Counted from the stretch's first letter, positions 10,057 through 18,628 are shown. The stretch: 35,937 nt of DNA from Pseudonocardiales bacterium (GCA_019240665.1 JAFAXZ010000205.1:1-35937), one strand, 5' to 3'. Notes: generated by a model not told the origin, from the sequence alone. A program made the numbers and translations.

Positions 10057-12291
10057 ATGGAGCGGCTGGTGATCGGCCTGGGATTGACCGTCCTGACGCT
10101 CATCCTCGCTGGCCGGCGGGTGTGGTGGCTGTACACGTTGATCCGTTGCGGGCAGCCGACCCACGGCCGCGCCGCGGACCTGGGCGAGCGGCTGCGGACT
10201 CAGCTGACCGAGGTGTTCGGGCAGCGGCGGTTGTTGCAGTGGACGATCCCCGGCCTTGCCCATTTCTTCACCTTCTGGGGCTTCGTCATCCTGCTCACCG
10301 TCTACATCGAGGCCTACGGGTCGCTGTTCACCCCGAACTTTGCCATCCCGCTGATCGGGCACTCGGCCGTGCTGGGCTTCCTGCAGGACTTCATCGCGCT
10401 CGCGGTGCTCGTGTCGATCATCGCATTCGCCATCATGCGGGTGCGGCAGGCCCCGCAGCGCCAGCACCGGGCGTCGCGCTTCTACGGCTCGCACTCCGGC
10501 GGCGCCTGGCTAATCCTGCTGATGATCTTCAACGTGATCTGGACGTTGTTCCTGTTCCGGGGAACTGAGGTGAACACCGGCACCTTCCCCTACCCGGAAG
10601 GAGCGTTCGCCTCTCAGGCGGCCGGTGCGCTGCTCGCACCGCTGGGCGCCGGTGTCAACCAGGTGCTGGAGACGGTCGGGCTGCTGGCGCACATCAGCGT
10701 CATGCTGGCCTTCCTGATGATCGTGCTGTACTCCAAGCACCTACACATCTTCCTCGCGCCGATCAACGTCGCGGCCAAGCGGATGCCCACGGCACTCGGC
10801 CCGCTGCTGCCGATGGAGTCCGGTGGTCAACAGATCGACTTCACCGACCCCAGCGAGGACGACGTCTTCGGTCGCGGCAAGATCGAGGACTTCACCTGGA
10901 AGGGCATGCTGGACTTCGCGACCTGCACCGAGTGCGGTCGCTGCCAGAGCCAGTGCCCGGCGTGGAACACCGGCAAGCCGCTGTCCCCCAAATTGGTGAT
11001 CATGGATCTGCGCGATCACCTGTTCGCCAAGGCGCCCTACCTCATCGGCGAGAAGCCCTTGCCCGCTGGCCCCGGTCCGGACCACAGCGACGTCGACGTG
11101 CTGGCGCTGGCTGGCGGTGACCATCAGCAGCGGAACGGGCACGTGCCCGAGTCCGGCTTCGGCCGGGTACCCGGATCGGGTCCAGCGCAGGCCGCCCGGC
11201 CACTGGTGGGCACCGCCGAGGTGGGTGGTGTGATCGACCCCGACGTGCTCTGGTCGTGCACCACCTGCGGGGCCTGCGTTGAGCAGTGCCCGGTGGACAT
11301 CGAGCACGTCGACCATATCGTGGACATGCGGCGCTATCAGGTACTGATCGAGGCGGAGTTCCCCGCCGAGCTGGGCACGCTGTTCCGCAACCTGGAGAAC
11401 AAGGGCAACCCGTGGGGGCAGAGCCCGTCCACCCGGATGGACTGGGCGAAGGGTCTGGACTTCGAGGTCCCCCAGCTGACGGGACAGACGCTGCCCGAGG
11501 ACGTGGAGTACCTGTTCTGGATCGGCTGCGCCGGCGCCTATGACGACAATGCGAAGCGAACGGTGCGGGCCACCGCCGAACTGCTCCGCCGTGCCGGCGT
11601 CAACTACACGGTGCTGGGAGACGGCGAGACCTGCACGGGTGATCCGGCCCGCCGATCCGGTAACGAGTTCGTCTTCCAGATGCTCGCGCAGCAGAACGTG
11701 GAAGTACTCAACACCGTCTTCGAAGGCCGCGAGCCGGGCCGTCGCAAGATCGTGACCACCTGCCCGCACTGCTTCAACACCCTGGGACGGGAGTATCCAC
11801 AGCTGGATGGGCACTACGAGGTGGTGCACCATACCCAGCTGCTCAACCAACTGGTGCGGGAGGGCAAGCTGGTGCCGATCCCTCCGTCAGGCGGTGTTGG
11901 CGGGCCGGCGGTCACCTACCACGACCCTTGCTACCTGGGCCGGCACAACGAGGTGTACGCGCCGCCGCGCGAGCTTGTTGGCGCCTCCGGCGCGCAGCTG
12001 ACCGAGATGCCGCGACACGCCGAACGTTCGATGTGCTGCGGCGCGGGGGGCGCTCGGATGTGGATGGAAGAGCGGATCGGTAAGCGGGTCAACCTGGACC
12101 GGGTCGACGAGGCGATCGCCACCGGAACCTCCGCGATCGCCACCGGGTGCCCGTTCTGCCGGGTGATGCTCACCGACGGCCTCACCACCCGGCAGTCCGA
12201 GGACTCCGCCGGAATGACGGCCGAGGTGCTGGACGTCGCCCAACTCCTGCTCGCCAGCGTCAAACGGGGCGAGCCGCCTCGGCACGCTTGA
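10057..12291 (+). CDS. EtfD-like membrane Fe-S oxidoreductase (HdrCD / Rv0338c type)
   Basis: This 744-aa protein joins an N-terminal membrane domain of about five to six helices (NarI/HdrE-like, residues 1-230) to a cytoplasmic Fe-S region. Two 4Fe-4S motifs are seen: CTECGRCQSQCP from residue 290 and CTTCGACVEQCP from 401. Two CCG domains follow (TTCPHCFNTLGREYP with an upstream GCAGAYDD, then YHDPCYLGRHN with MCCGAGGARMWMEE). This is the architecture of mycobacterial EtfD, which passes electrons from fatty-acid beta-oxidation via ETF to menaquinone. M. tuberculosis Rv0338c also lies in the dnaK neighbourhood, supporting the match. ATG 10057 was chosen because a TANNNT hexamer lies 7 nt upstream and the palindrome precedes it; longer frames would run through the palindromes. 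The EtfD function is inferred from family and context. Confidence 0.88.
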   Translation: MERLVIGLGLTVLTLILAGRRVWWLYTLIRCGQPTHGRAADLGERLRTQLTEVFGQRRLLQWTIPGLAHFFTFWGFVILLTVYIEAYGSLFTPNFAIPLIGHSAVLGFLQDFIALAVLVSIIAFAIMRVRQAPQRQHRASRFYGSHSGGAWLILLMIFNVIWTLFLFRGTEVNTGTFPYPEGAFASQAAGALLAPLGAGVNQVLETVGLLAHISVMLAFLMIVLYSKHLHIFLAPINVAAKRMPTALGPLLPMESGGQQIDFTDPSEDDVFGRGKIEDFTWKGMLDFATCTECGRCQSQCPAWNTGKPLSPKLVIMDLRDHLFAKAPYLIGEKPLPAGPGPDHSDVDVLALAGGDHQQRNGHVPESGFGRVPGSGPAQAARPLVGTAEVGGVIDPDVLWSCTTCGACVEQCPVDIEHVDHIVDMRRYQVLIEAEFPAELGTLFRNLENKGNPWGQSPSTRMDWAKGLDFEVPQLTGQTLPEDVEYLFWIGCAGAYDDNAKRTVRATAELLRRAGVNYTVLGDGETCTGDPARRSGNEFVFQMLAQQNVEVLNTVFEGREPGRRKIVTTCPHCFNTLGREYPQLDGHYEVVHHTQLLNQLVREGKLVPIPPSGGVGGPAVTYHDPCYLGRHNEVYAPPRELVGASGAQLTEMPRHAERSMCCGAGGARMWMEERIGKRVNLDRVDEAIATGTSAIATGCPFCRVMLTDGLTTRQSEDSAGMTAEVLDVAQLLLASVKRGEPPRHA

Positions 12292-12336
12292 CCGGGATCT
12301 GAACCTTCCTCGTTGCGCAGTCCCAGCAGCAGGGGC

Positions 12337-12918
12337 TCAGCGGCGGGTGTCGATGCGCTGGAAGTTGAGGTAGGCCCGAGACGGTGTGGGACCGCGCTGG
12401 CCCTGGTAGCGGGAGCCCACGCCGGCGCTGCCGTACGGGTGCTCGGCGGGGCTGGAAAGCCGGAACAGGCACAACTGCCCGATCTTCATACCCGGCCACA
12501 GCGTGATCGGCAGGTTGGCCACATTGGACAACTCCAGAGTGATGTGGCCAGTGAAACCGGGGTCGATGAAACCTGCCGTGGAGTGCGTCAGCAACCCGAG
12601 ACGCCCCAAGCTGGATTTTCCTTCGAGCCGCCCGGCCAGATCATCGGGCAAGGTGATCTGCTCAAACGTCGAGCCGAGCACGAACTCGCCGGGGTGAAGC
12701 ACAAAGGGCTCATCACCCTCCGGCTCCACCAGCGACGTCAGCTCGTCCTGCTGGAGCGAGGGGTCGATGTGGGTGTACCTGGTGTTGACGAAGACCCGGA
12801 AGACGCGGTCCAGCCGCACGTCGATGCTGGAAGGCTGGAGCAGCTTCTCGTTGAACGGCTCGATACCCAGTCGCCCGACGTCGAGCTCGGCCCGCAGGTC
12901 CCGATCGGACAGCAGCAC
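12337..12918 (-). CDS. dcd: dCTP deaminase (Dcd; likely dCTP deaminase/dUTPase)
   Basis: This 193-aa trimeric nucleotide enzyme converts dCTP to dUTP for dTMP synthesis; actinobacterial members often also hydrolyse dUTP directly to dUMP. Visible family motifs are [11 protein letters not shown] near the N-terminus, the substrate-binding [10 protein letters not shown] (100-109), [20 protein letters not shown] with the catalytic Glu, and a C-terminal [12 protein letters not shown] loop that closes over the triphosphate. It starts at GTG 12918 without a Shine-Dalgarno; TAGGGT sits 6 nt upstream, so the mRNA is probably leaderless. It is convergent with the EtfD-like gene; the 45-bp gap shows no clear terminator. 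Confidence 0.96.
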   Translation of the reverse strand: MLLSDRDLRAELDVGRLGIEPFNEKLLQPSSIDVRLDRVFRVFVNTRYTHIDPSLQQDELTSLVEPEGDEPFVLHPGEFVLGSTFEQITLPDDLAGRLEGKSSLGRLGLLTHSTAGFIDPGFTGHITLELSNVANLPITLWPGMKIGQLCLFRLSSPAEHPYGSAGVGSRYQGQRGPTPSRAYLNFQRIDTRR

Positions 12919-12924
12919 CCCGAC

Positions 12925-12930
12925 ACCCTA
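12925..12930 (-). promoter_or_regulatory. -10 hexamer of dcd (leaderless promoter)
   Basis: On the minus strand TAGGGT lies exactly 6 nt before GTG 12918, consistent with transcription beginning at the start codon. Confidence 0.6.
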
Positions 12931-13007
12931 GTCGGCGGTGTTGCTCGCCGCGGGGGCTCCTCGCTGCAGGCCGCGCTGCTGACGCCGGGTAGCGTGCCCC
13001 GTAGTCA

Positions 13008-13049
13008 CAGGGGCCCCACCAACCCCCGCGGAAAGTGCATGGGCCCCTG
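13008..13049. repeat. Inverted repeat in the dcd - tRNA-Gly gap
   Basis: CAGGGGCCC (13008-13016) pairs with GGGCCCCTG (13041-13049) across 24 nt. The gap between dcd and the tRNA (12919-13153) contains no convincing gene. Downstream of this repeat TTCCCGCGGGC occurs twice in a row, and TAGGCT at 13138 could be the tRNA -10. Confidence 0.4.
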
Positions 13050-13153
13050 CGTCCCCACACTCCTTCCCGCGGGCCTTCCCGCGGGCTCACCGACCGTCAC
13101 GTCGCGCGGTCGGACAGCTGCCCGGGTCTTGCCGTGCTAGGCTTTGCTGCGCT

Positions 13154-13227
13154 GCGGGTGTAGTTCAATGGTAGAATGAGAGCTTCCCAAGCTCTAGACG
13201 CGGGTTCGATTCCCGTCACCCGCTCCA
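13154..13227 (+). tRNA. tRNA-Gly (anticodon CCC), CCA encoded
   Basis: The acceptor arm GCGGGTG pairs with CACCCGC. The D-arm is GTTCAATGGTAGAAT. The anticodon stem AGAGC/GCTCT encloses the loop TTCCCAA with anticodon CCC. The T-arm is GCGGG-TTCGATT-CCCGT. The discriminator is T at 13224, followed by a genome-encoded CCA (13225-13227). All arms fold canonically. Confidence 0.97.
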
Positions 13228-13229
13228 CA

Positions 13230-13276
13230 ACAAAAGCCCAGATCAGAGAACGTTCTCTGGAGATCTGAGCCTTTGT
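13230..13276 (+). terminator. Hairpin downstream of tRNA-Gly
   Basis: ACAAAAGCCCAGATC pairs with GATCTGAGCCTTTGT with two mismatches, and the loop is itself a 14-bp palindrome (AGAGAACGTTCTCT). It begins 3 bp after the tRNA CCA, so it is the likely tRNA terminator or processing hairpin. From 13277 to 13460 nothing else is recognisable. Confidence 0.65.
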
Positions 13277-13460
13277 GATTAGTGGTTAGCATGTCCCGCC
13301 GTGCTGTCTACGTGCTGTTAGCCAGCAGACGCCACGACGTCAGCGGCACCGTTATCCTCGTCACCATCTCGATCTTTCGCCGTGAGGGTCTGAGGATTAC
13401 GGGCCGAGACAACTTCAGGGCTGACCACTGGGCTCTGACTGTTGACATCCGGAAAGACAC

Positions 13461-13790
13461 TCACTCCACAGACTGGTTGAGAGCGTCTAACTCGACACCA
13501 CCAACGGTGTAGCATTGTCCTGATATCGTGGCGAACTCAAACGCCGACACCTTCGGCTGATTGCCGATGTGGTGCGCCGTGTCGGCCACCTTGGCCGGTA
13601 GCTTACTCGCCAGGTCCTTGGCCTTGTCGGAGACTCCAGAAATCTTACCGAAATTGTCGATGTCGGTGAAAATTTCCGTGACCCCTCCGGTCCCCGTTGA
13701 ATTCGTGCAGCCACCCGCGGAGATGTAGCTTCCCGCACAACTGCGCTCCTCGCGCGGTTGCAGGGCATCTCCCGAGATCGAAGTAGTCAC
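13461..13790 (-). CDS. Small protein of unknown function, coupled to cydB
   Basis: This is a 109-aa ORF whose GTG start (13790) overlaps the cydB TGA in a GTGA arrangement, which argues that it is a real cistron of the cyd unit. It is soluble, has no signal peptide or membrane helix, and contains three cysteines (RSCAG, GGCTN, GQCYT). The middle (IFTDIDNFGKISGVSDKAKD) is charged and probably helical. I do not recognise a family. It could be a cyd accessory protein or a fragment of a longer gene that became fused to the cydB stop. Confidence 0.5.
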   Translation of the reverse strand: MTTSISGDALQPREERSCAGSYISAGGCTNSTGTGGVTEIFTDIDNFGKISGVSDKAKDLASKLPAKVADTAHHIGNQPKVSAFEFATISGQCYTVGGVELDALNQSVE

Positions 13791-14821
13791 CTCGAATACC
13801 AGGGCCGGGATTGGGGCGCCTTCCCGGGATTGGTGGCGCGTTGGAACTGCAGGAATAGCCAGGCCAGCGATGGTAGGAGTAGCGCCAGGCCTACTGCCAT
13901 GCAGATGGCGGTGGCCAGCAGCGTGCCGGGCGGGGCTGCGGCCTGGCTGATGGTCAGTCCGGGGAGCAGCACGTCGGGGTACTGTGCCAGCCCCCATCCC
14001 CACAGCACCGCGGCGACGGCCAGCGCGGCGGTGACGCGGACCAGGACGAAGCGCCGGATGAGCAGCAGCCCGAGGGATAACGCGCCGGCCACGATCGAGA
14101 GTACGACTAGGGGTAGCGCTACCGGCCCCGTGAGCCGAGCGTAGAGAAGTGGCGCATCGATGTGTACCACCAGGAGACCAGTGATGGCCAGCCCGCCGAG
14201 GACGATCCCGGTGATGAGGCTGCGGCGGCGGAACTGCTCGGCGAGATCCGCTTGCCCGTCGCGGCGGGCGTCTGCGGTGAGGTAGACCGCCGCGAGGTAG
14301 GCGCAGGCGCCTACGGTGAACGCTCCGGCCATGACCGAGGTGGGGTTCCACCAGCTCGTCAGGATGTCACCGGCGGCGATGCCCGGCGGTACCCGTCCGG
14401 AGGCGATCGCTCCCCCGGCCGCGCCGAGGAAGAAGGGGGTGACCACGGAGGAGAACGCGAAGGCCGCTCCGAACAACCGCCGCTGCCATAGCTCGGTGAC
14501 GGCCTTGCGGAACGCGAAGGCCGACCCGCGCGCGATCACTCCGAGTGCCACCAGGGTCAGCGGGATGTAGAGCGTCGAGGAGACCGCGGCGAACAGCGGC
14601 GGGAACGCTGTCCAGACCAGCACCAAGACGAAGATCAGCCAGACGTGGTTGGCCTCCCACACCGGCCCGACGGAGTGCTCGATCAGCGCCCGCTGCCGTT
14701 CGCCGCGCCGGCTCCCGCCCGCCAGTAGGTCCCACAGGCCGCCACCGAAGTCGGCTCCGGCGAGCAGCACGTAGGCGCTGATCCCCGCCCAGGCTAGGGC
14801 CAGCAGCCCGGTTGCGAGCAC
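13787..14821 (-). CDS. cydB: Cytochrome bd oxidase subunit II, CydB
   Basis: Subunit II of the bd-type quinol oxidase, 344 aa, with about eight to nine membrane helices. The N-terminus has the family pattern LLAGADFGGGLWDLLAGG, then HSVGPVWEANHVWLIFVLVLVW and FRKAV. It starts one base after the cydA stop (ATG/GTG region at 14821), so the two are co-translated. CydB pairs with CydA and has no haem ligands itself. A 109-aa gene overlaps its stop codon. No cydC or cydD maturation genes are present in the window. Confidence 0.95.
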   Translation of the reverse strand: MLATGLLALAWAGISAYVLLAGADFGGGLWDLLAGGSRRGERQRALIEHSVGPVWEANHVWLIFVLVLVWTAFPPLFAAVSSTLYIPLTLVALGVIARGSAFAFRKAVTELWQRRLFGAAFAFSSVVTPFFLGAAGGAIASGRVPPGIAAGDILTSWWNPTSVMAGAFTVGACAYLAAVYLTADARRDGQADLAEQFRRRSLITGIVLGGLAITGLLVVHIDAPLLYARLTGPVALPLVVLSIVAGALSLGLLLIRRFVLVRVTAALAVAAVLWGWGLAQYPDVLLPGLTISQAAAPPGTLLATAICMAVGLALLLPSLAWLFLQFQRATNPGKAPQSRPWYSR

Positions 14822-14822
14822 G

Positions 14823-16187
14823 TCACACCACCTGGTACCGGGCGACGTCGTACTCCTGCGGCGCTACCGGCAGCGGGGTGCGGGCCAGCCGGCGCAGGAC
14901 ATAGACCGTCGCCACGGTGAGCACGAGGTAGACGGCGAGTACCGCGGCCAGGCCCCAGCTGAGACCTGGTGCGGGATTGACCGCGTCATCCACCCGCAGC
15001 ACCTGGTAAACGATCCACGGCTGGCGGCCTACCTCGGTGGTGATCCAGCCGGCCTCCATTGCCGCGACCGCGGCCACCCCCGAGACGGCCACCGCCCGCA
15101 GGAACCACCGGGAACGAGGCAGCTCCCGACGCCGCCACCAGCAGTAACCGAACCAGATACCGAGGGCCAGCAGCGCGAAGCCGATGCCGACCATGGTGTC
15201 GAAGGCCAGGTGGACGATCGTCACCGGTGGACGCACGTCGAGGGGGATCCGATCCAGACCGACCACGTAGCCGTCCGGGTTCAGGTGCACCAGCAGCGAC
15301 AGGCCGTCCGGGATATGCAGCGCGCCGTGCAGCTCATCACCGGAGTAGTAGCCGCCGACGCTCAGTGGAACGTGCGTGCCGCTGCGGAACAGGCCCTCCA
15401 TCGCGGCCAGCTTGGTCGGTTGGTTCGACGCGACGTAGCGCGTCGCCCAGTCCCCGACGAGGATCTGCACCGGCGCGGCCACCACGCCCAGCACGAGCGG
15501 GATGAGCAGCCCGAGACGGTGGTAGCGGTCCCGGCGCCCTCGCAACATCGCGACCGCATACACGCTGGCCATGAGGAACCCCGTGACCATGAACGCGGCG
15601 AGGATCATGTGGGTGGTCTCTGGCCACGTGGCGGGATTGAACATCGCCGCCCACGGGTCGACCCCGACCAGCCGGCCGCCGATGACCGTGAACCCCTGCG
15701 GACTGTTCATCCAGGCGTTGGCCGAGACCACGAAGAACGCCGAGGCCACCCCGGCCACCACAATCGGCAGCCCGGAGAGCAGGTGAGTGCGCGGCGGCAG
15801 CCGTTCCCAGCCATACAGATAGATCCCGAGAAAGATCGCCTCGATGAAGAACGCGAAACCCTCGATGGCGAACGGCAGGCCGATCACGGCCCCGTAGTTG
15901 TCCATCAATCCGGACCACAACACGCCCATCTCGAACGACAGGATCGTGCCGGAGACCGCGCCGACCGCGAACAGCACACCCAGGGCCTTCGCCCACCTGC
16001 GAGCCAGCAGCCGGTAACTCGGGTCCGCGGTGCGCTGCCCACGCCATTCGACAAACAGCACCAGGCCGGGCATCCCCACCCCGAGACATGCCACGATGAT
16101 GTGCCAACCCAGCGAGAAACCCATCTGCGAGCGCGCCGCCACCGGGGAAGCCGCGCCCCCCGCCAGCAGGAGAGCCGAAGACAGCAT
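14823..16187 (-). CDS. cydA: Cytochrome bd oxidase subunit I, CydA
   Basis: Subunit I of the high-affinity menaquinol oxidase, 454 aa, carrying haems b558, b595 and d. Visible landmarks are GFSLGWHIIVACLG with the haem-ligand His near residue 29, ILSFEMGVLWSGLM, GFAFFIEAIFLGIYLYGWERL, ETTHMILAAFMVTGF, and the diagnostic GWITTEVGRQPWIVYQVLR near the C-terminus. The quinol-binding Q loop is short, as in most non-proteobacterial enzymes. ATG 16187 was chosen because AAGGAG sits 5 nt upstream; a GTG at 16193 would overlap that site. A Rex operator immediately upstream indicates induction when NADH/NAD+ rises under low oxygen. Confidence 0.96.
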   Translation of the reverse strand: MLSSALLLAGGAASPVAARSQMGFSLGWHIIVACLGVGMPGLVLFVEWRGQRTADPSYRLLARRWAKALGVLFAVGAVSGTILSFEMGVLWSGLMDNYGAVIGLPFAIEGFAFFIEAIFLGIYLYGWERLPPRTHLLSGLPIVVAGVASAFFVVSANAWMNSPQGFTVIGGRLVGVDPWAAMFNPATWPETTHMILAAFMVTGFLMASVYAVAMLRGRRDRYHRLGLLIPLVLGVVAAPVQILVGDWATRYVASNQPTKLAAMEGLFRSGTHVPLSVGGYYSGDELHGALHIPDGLSLLVHLNPDGYVVGLDRIPLDVRPPVTIVHLAFDTMVGIGFALLALGIWFGYCWWRRRELPRSRWFLRAVAVSGVAAVAAMEAGWITTEVGRQPWIVYQVLRVDDAVNPAPGLSWGLAAVLAVYLVLTVATVYVLRRLARTPLPVAPQEYDVARYQVV

Positions 16188-16196
16188 GAGCACTCC

Positions 16197-16214
16197 TTGT
16201 GAAAGCTTTCACAA
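16197..16214 (-). promoter_or_regulatory. Rex operator (ROP) of cydAB
   Basis: TTGTGAAAGCTTTCACAA matches the Rex consensus TTGTGAA-N4-TTCACAA perfectly and extends to a 20-bp perfect palindrome (16196-16215). It overlaps the DNA of the cydA Shine-Dalgarno and ends 9 bp before ATG 16187. In Streptomyces, Rex represses cyd genes through such sites. Confidence 0.92.
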
Positions 16215-16222
16215 GCATGGCG

Positions 16223-16251
16223 AGGGTACCTCGGCCGTTCGGACTGGTCGA
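16223..16251 (-). promoter_or_regulatory. Probable cydA promoter
   Basis: On the minus strand TCGACC (-35, 16251-16246), a 17-bp spacer and TACCCT (-10, 16228-16223) are read. The expected start near 16216 places the Rex palindrome directly downstream of the transcription start. Confidence 0.55.
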
Positions 16252-16348
16252 GGAGAGCATGGTGAAGCCTGACCTGGTGGGCCGGATTCGAGCGGCACAC
16301 CGGGGGGAACGTCGCTATGCTGATCATCCGCGTAGCCTGTCCCAGTAC

Positions 16349-16406
16349 CCCTCGCCGAGGTACGCGCCCCGGGGGTGGCTCCTCGGGGCGCGTACCTCGG
16401 CGGGGG
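16349..16406. promoter_or_regulatory. Long inverted repeat upstream of the XRE/TPR regulator
   Basis: A perfect 17-bp stem (CCGAGGTACGCGCCCCG at 16355-16371 with its complement at 16384-16400) is extended by about six further pairs outward, with a 12-nt loop. A partial extra copy of the arm (CTACCTCGGCG) follows and runs into the regulator start at 16423. It could be an autoregulatory operator or a transcription barrier between the divergent cydA and the regulator. Confidence 0.65.
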
Positions 16407-16422
16407 GCTTCCTACCTCGGCG

Positions 16423-17688
16423 ATGGAGTGGTGCTTGGTGGATGGTGGGGAAGCGTCGGCGATTAGTGCGCGTGCCCGGATGATCCGGCGTCGCCGCGGG
16501 CTGAGCCTGGAAGTGGTGGCCGGCCTGGCGGGGATCACTAAGCAGTATTTGTCCGCGTTGGAACTGGGCCAGCGCGGGTTTAACCGGCGCGGTCTGATCG
16601 AGGATCTGGCCGAAGCGCTGGGCTGCTCGGTGGCCGACCTCACCGGGCAGCCGTACCTGCCAGCCGATCGAGCCGCCGCCGATGCCGCCGCCCTACCGGG
16701 TATCGCGCTCGCGGTCTACGAATACCAGCTGGATGACCCACCGGACCTGCCGGCTCGGCCCGTTGCCCAGCTCGCCGCAGCGGTCGCGCACGCCAACGCC
16801 GCTCTCGATGAGGCCAAATTCTCCCTGGCCGTGCGTCATCTGGGCGCCCTGATCGGTGAGCTGACTGTCGCCGCCGTCAGCGGCAGCACCGACAGTCGAA
16901 GGACAGCGCTCGCCGCGCTCGCGGAAGCCTGCATGGTGGGAACAGCCACTGCGCGCCACCTCGGTCGTCCCGAGTTGGCCATACAGGCGGCCCGACGCGG
17001 TTACGACGCCGCGAGTATGCTCGGGGACCCCGCGCTGACCGCTCAGCTGGCGGTGCAGCGCAGCTTGGGATTGACCTGGATCGGCGCCCGCCGACGGGTC
17101 ACCGACGTCCTCGACAAGGCGCTGGCCGCCATCACGCCAGTGGCCGACCCTAGCGCAGCCGACACCAGCCCCGCCGAAGCCGCTGGCATGCTGCACCTGA
17201 CTGCCGCTTGGCACCACGCACTGCAAAAACACGCCAGCGACGCTGATGCCCATCTCCGCGAGACCGCCGACCTTGCCGCCGCCACCGGGGAGCGCAACGC
17301 ACTCCACTTGCACTTTGGGCCAGCCCACGTCACGGCGTGGGGACTGGAAGTCGCCGTCGAGTTGGGCCGTGGCACGGCGGCTGCGGAGAGAATCAGCGGC
17401 GACGTGCCCCGGCTGCTCGACACGCTCGAATCGCCGAACCGGCGTTGCGTGTTGCACTTCAATCTGGCTCGCAGCTACGCGCAGGCCGAAGGTGCTCGCG
17501 ACGGCCAGGCGCTGCTAAACCTGGACCTGGCTGACCGGATTGCTCCCCAGGGCGTCCGCAATGTCCCAGTCGCTCGCGAGGTCCTCCTCGACTTGGACCG
17601 GCGTGCGCGGTTCCGGGTGTGGGAGCTGGTCAGCCTGCGTAACCGCTTTGGTATCAGTGGCCAAGGTCAACGGACTGCTGACAACTAG
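16423..17688 (+). CDS. XRE-family regulator with TPR-like C-terminal region
   Basis: This 421-aa protein has an N-terminal helix-turn-helix (about residues 13-68: ARMIRRRRGLSLEVVAGLAG, ITKQYLSALELGQRGFNRRG) followed by about 340 residues of Ala-rich helical repeats resembling TPRs. Such proteins are common actinomycete regulators whose repeats sense a peptide or partner. ATG 16423 is preferred; a GTG at 16438 is an alternative and neither has a strong Shine-Dalgarno. It is divergent from cydA, and a long inverted repeat lies just upstream. Its target is unknown. Confidence 0.78.
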   Translation: MEWCLVDGGEASAISARARMIRRRRGLSLEVVAGLAGITKQYLSALELGQRGFNRRGLIEDLAEALGCSVADLTGQPYLPADRAAADAAALPGIALAVYEYQLDDPPDLPARPVAQLAAAVAHANAALDEAKFSLAVRHLGALIGELTVAAVSGSTDSRRTALAALAEACMVGTATARHLGRPELAIQAARRGYDAASMLGDPALTAQLAVQRSLGLTWIGARRRVTDVLDKALAAITPVADPSAADTSPAEAAGMLHLTAAWHHALQKHASDADAHLRETADLAAATGERNALHLHFGPAHVTAWGLEVAVELGRGTAAAERISGDVPRLLDTLESPNRRCVLHFNLARSYAQAEGARDGQALLNLDLADRIAPQGVRNVPVAREVLLDLDRRARFRVWELVSLRNRFGISGQGQRTADN

Positions 17689-17862
17689 CGTGATCTAGAC
17701 CGCAAATTTGCCGGGTGAACACAGCAGAGCAGTCATCCGAGAGAGACCCGGCCCGCCCGAGGCCGATCTGGTACCTGCGGTCGCTGGGCGATCACGACAC
17801 TCCCGGACAGCTGCGTGGGGACGGCGTTGACCGCCGCCATCATGACCGTCAGTGCCGCGACA

Positions 17863-17868
17863 TAGGGT
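17863..17868 (+). promoter_or_regulatory. -10 hexamer of the nucleotidyltransferase (leaderless)
   Basis: The motif read across 17863-17868 is TAGGGT, and ATG 17876 follows 7 nt later with no Shine-Dalgarno. The rest of the 17689-17875 gap holds nothing recognisable. Confidence 0.55.
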
Positions 17869-17875
17869 CGCGCGC

Positions 17876-18607
17876 ATGACGAGCCACGCGAGGGTGCGGC
17901 AGGCGGTGGTCCTGGCCGGTGGTCAGGGCTCGCGGCTCAAGCCGTACACCGATACCCGTCCCAAGCCGATGATTGAGATCGCCGGGCGGTGCATCATTGA
18001 TCATCAGTTGGAGTGGCTGGCCGAGGCCGGGGTCACCGACGTGGTGGTCTCCGCCGGTCACCTGCATGAGGTTCTGATCGAGCATCTGAACGCGACGACG
18101 CAGCCGCTGCGGGTCGCCACGGTGGTCGAGAACCAGCCTTTGGGGCGGGGCGGCGGGCTGAAGTACGCCGGCAAGCACCTTCCCGCCCCGGGAGAGGCCT
18201 GGTATGGGCTCAACGGCGACATCTGGACCCGGTTTGATCTCGGCGCGATGGCGGCCTATCACGCGGAGCGCGAGGCGGTGGCCACGATCGGGCTGGCCCG
18301 GCCGCGGATCCCCTGGGGCGTGGTCGAGCTCGACGAGCGGGGGCGGGTGACCGACTTCATCGAAGCCCCACTCTCGCCGTATCCGATCAACGGCGGCATT
18401 TACGTGTTCTCGCGAGACGTTCTGGATCTGCTGCCCGACACGGGCGATCACGAACGCTCGACGTTCCCGCTATTGGCCAAGCAGCGCCGGCTGGCTGGCT
18501 TCCCAATCGAGGGCTACTGGCGGGCCATCGACACCGCCAAAGACATCCGGGAAGCCGCCAGGGAACTCGGCGCAGTGACCGCGCCACCGCGGGTGCATAG
18601 CGTTTAA
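17876..18607 (+). CDS. Sugar-1-phosphate nucleotidyltransferase (RmlA/ManC-like fold)
   Basis: This 243-aa enzyme of the NTP_transferase family forms NDP-sugars from NTP and sugar-1-phosphate. The nucleotide-binding signature VVLAGGQGSRLKPYTDTRPK at the N-terminus is followed by PMIEIAGRCIIDHQLEWL. NGDIWTRFD supplies a metal-binding Asp, and PINGGIYVFSRDVLD and the closing YWRAIDTAKDIREA are typical of mannose-1-phosphate guanylyltransferase-like enzymes. It is shorter than full ManC and lacks the left-handed beta-helix domain. Substrate is not certain: GDP-mannose or a related sugar is most likely. It starts without a Shine-Dalgarno behind TAGGGT. Confidence 0.85.
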   Translation: MTSHARVRQAVVLAGGQGSRLKPYTDTRPKPMIEIAGRCIIDHQLEWLAEAGVTDVVVSAGHLHEVLIEHLNATTQPLRVATVVENQPLGRGGGLKYAGKHLPAPGEAWYGLNGDIWTRFDLGAMAAYHAEREAVATIGLARPRIPWGVVELDERGRVTDFIEAPLSPYPINGGIYVFSRDVLDLLPDTGDHERSTFPLLAKQRRLAGFPIEGYWRAIDTAKDIREAARELGAVTAPPRVHSV

Positions 18608-18628
18608 GTGATCATTTGGTGGCGGGAA

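Noticed and set aside
13154-13460. tRNA-Gly as an integration site with an att repeat
   Set aside because: No second copy of the tRNA 3' end is seen in the window and no integrase gene is present.
13282-13512. 76-codon plus-strand frame after tRNA-Gly
   Set aside because: No ribosome site or motif, and it overlaps the better supported coupled gene on the other strand.
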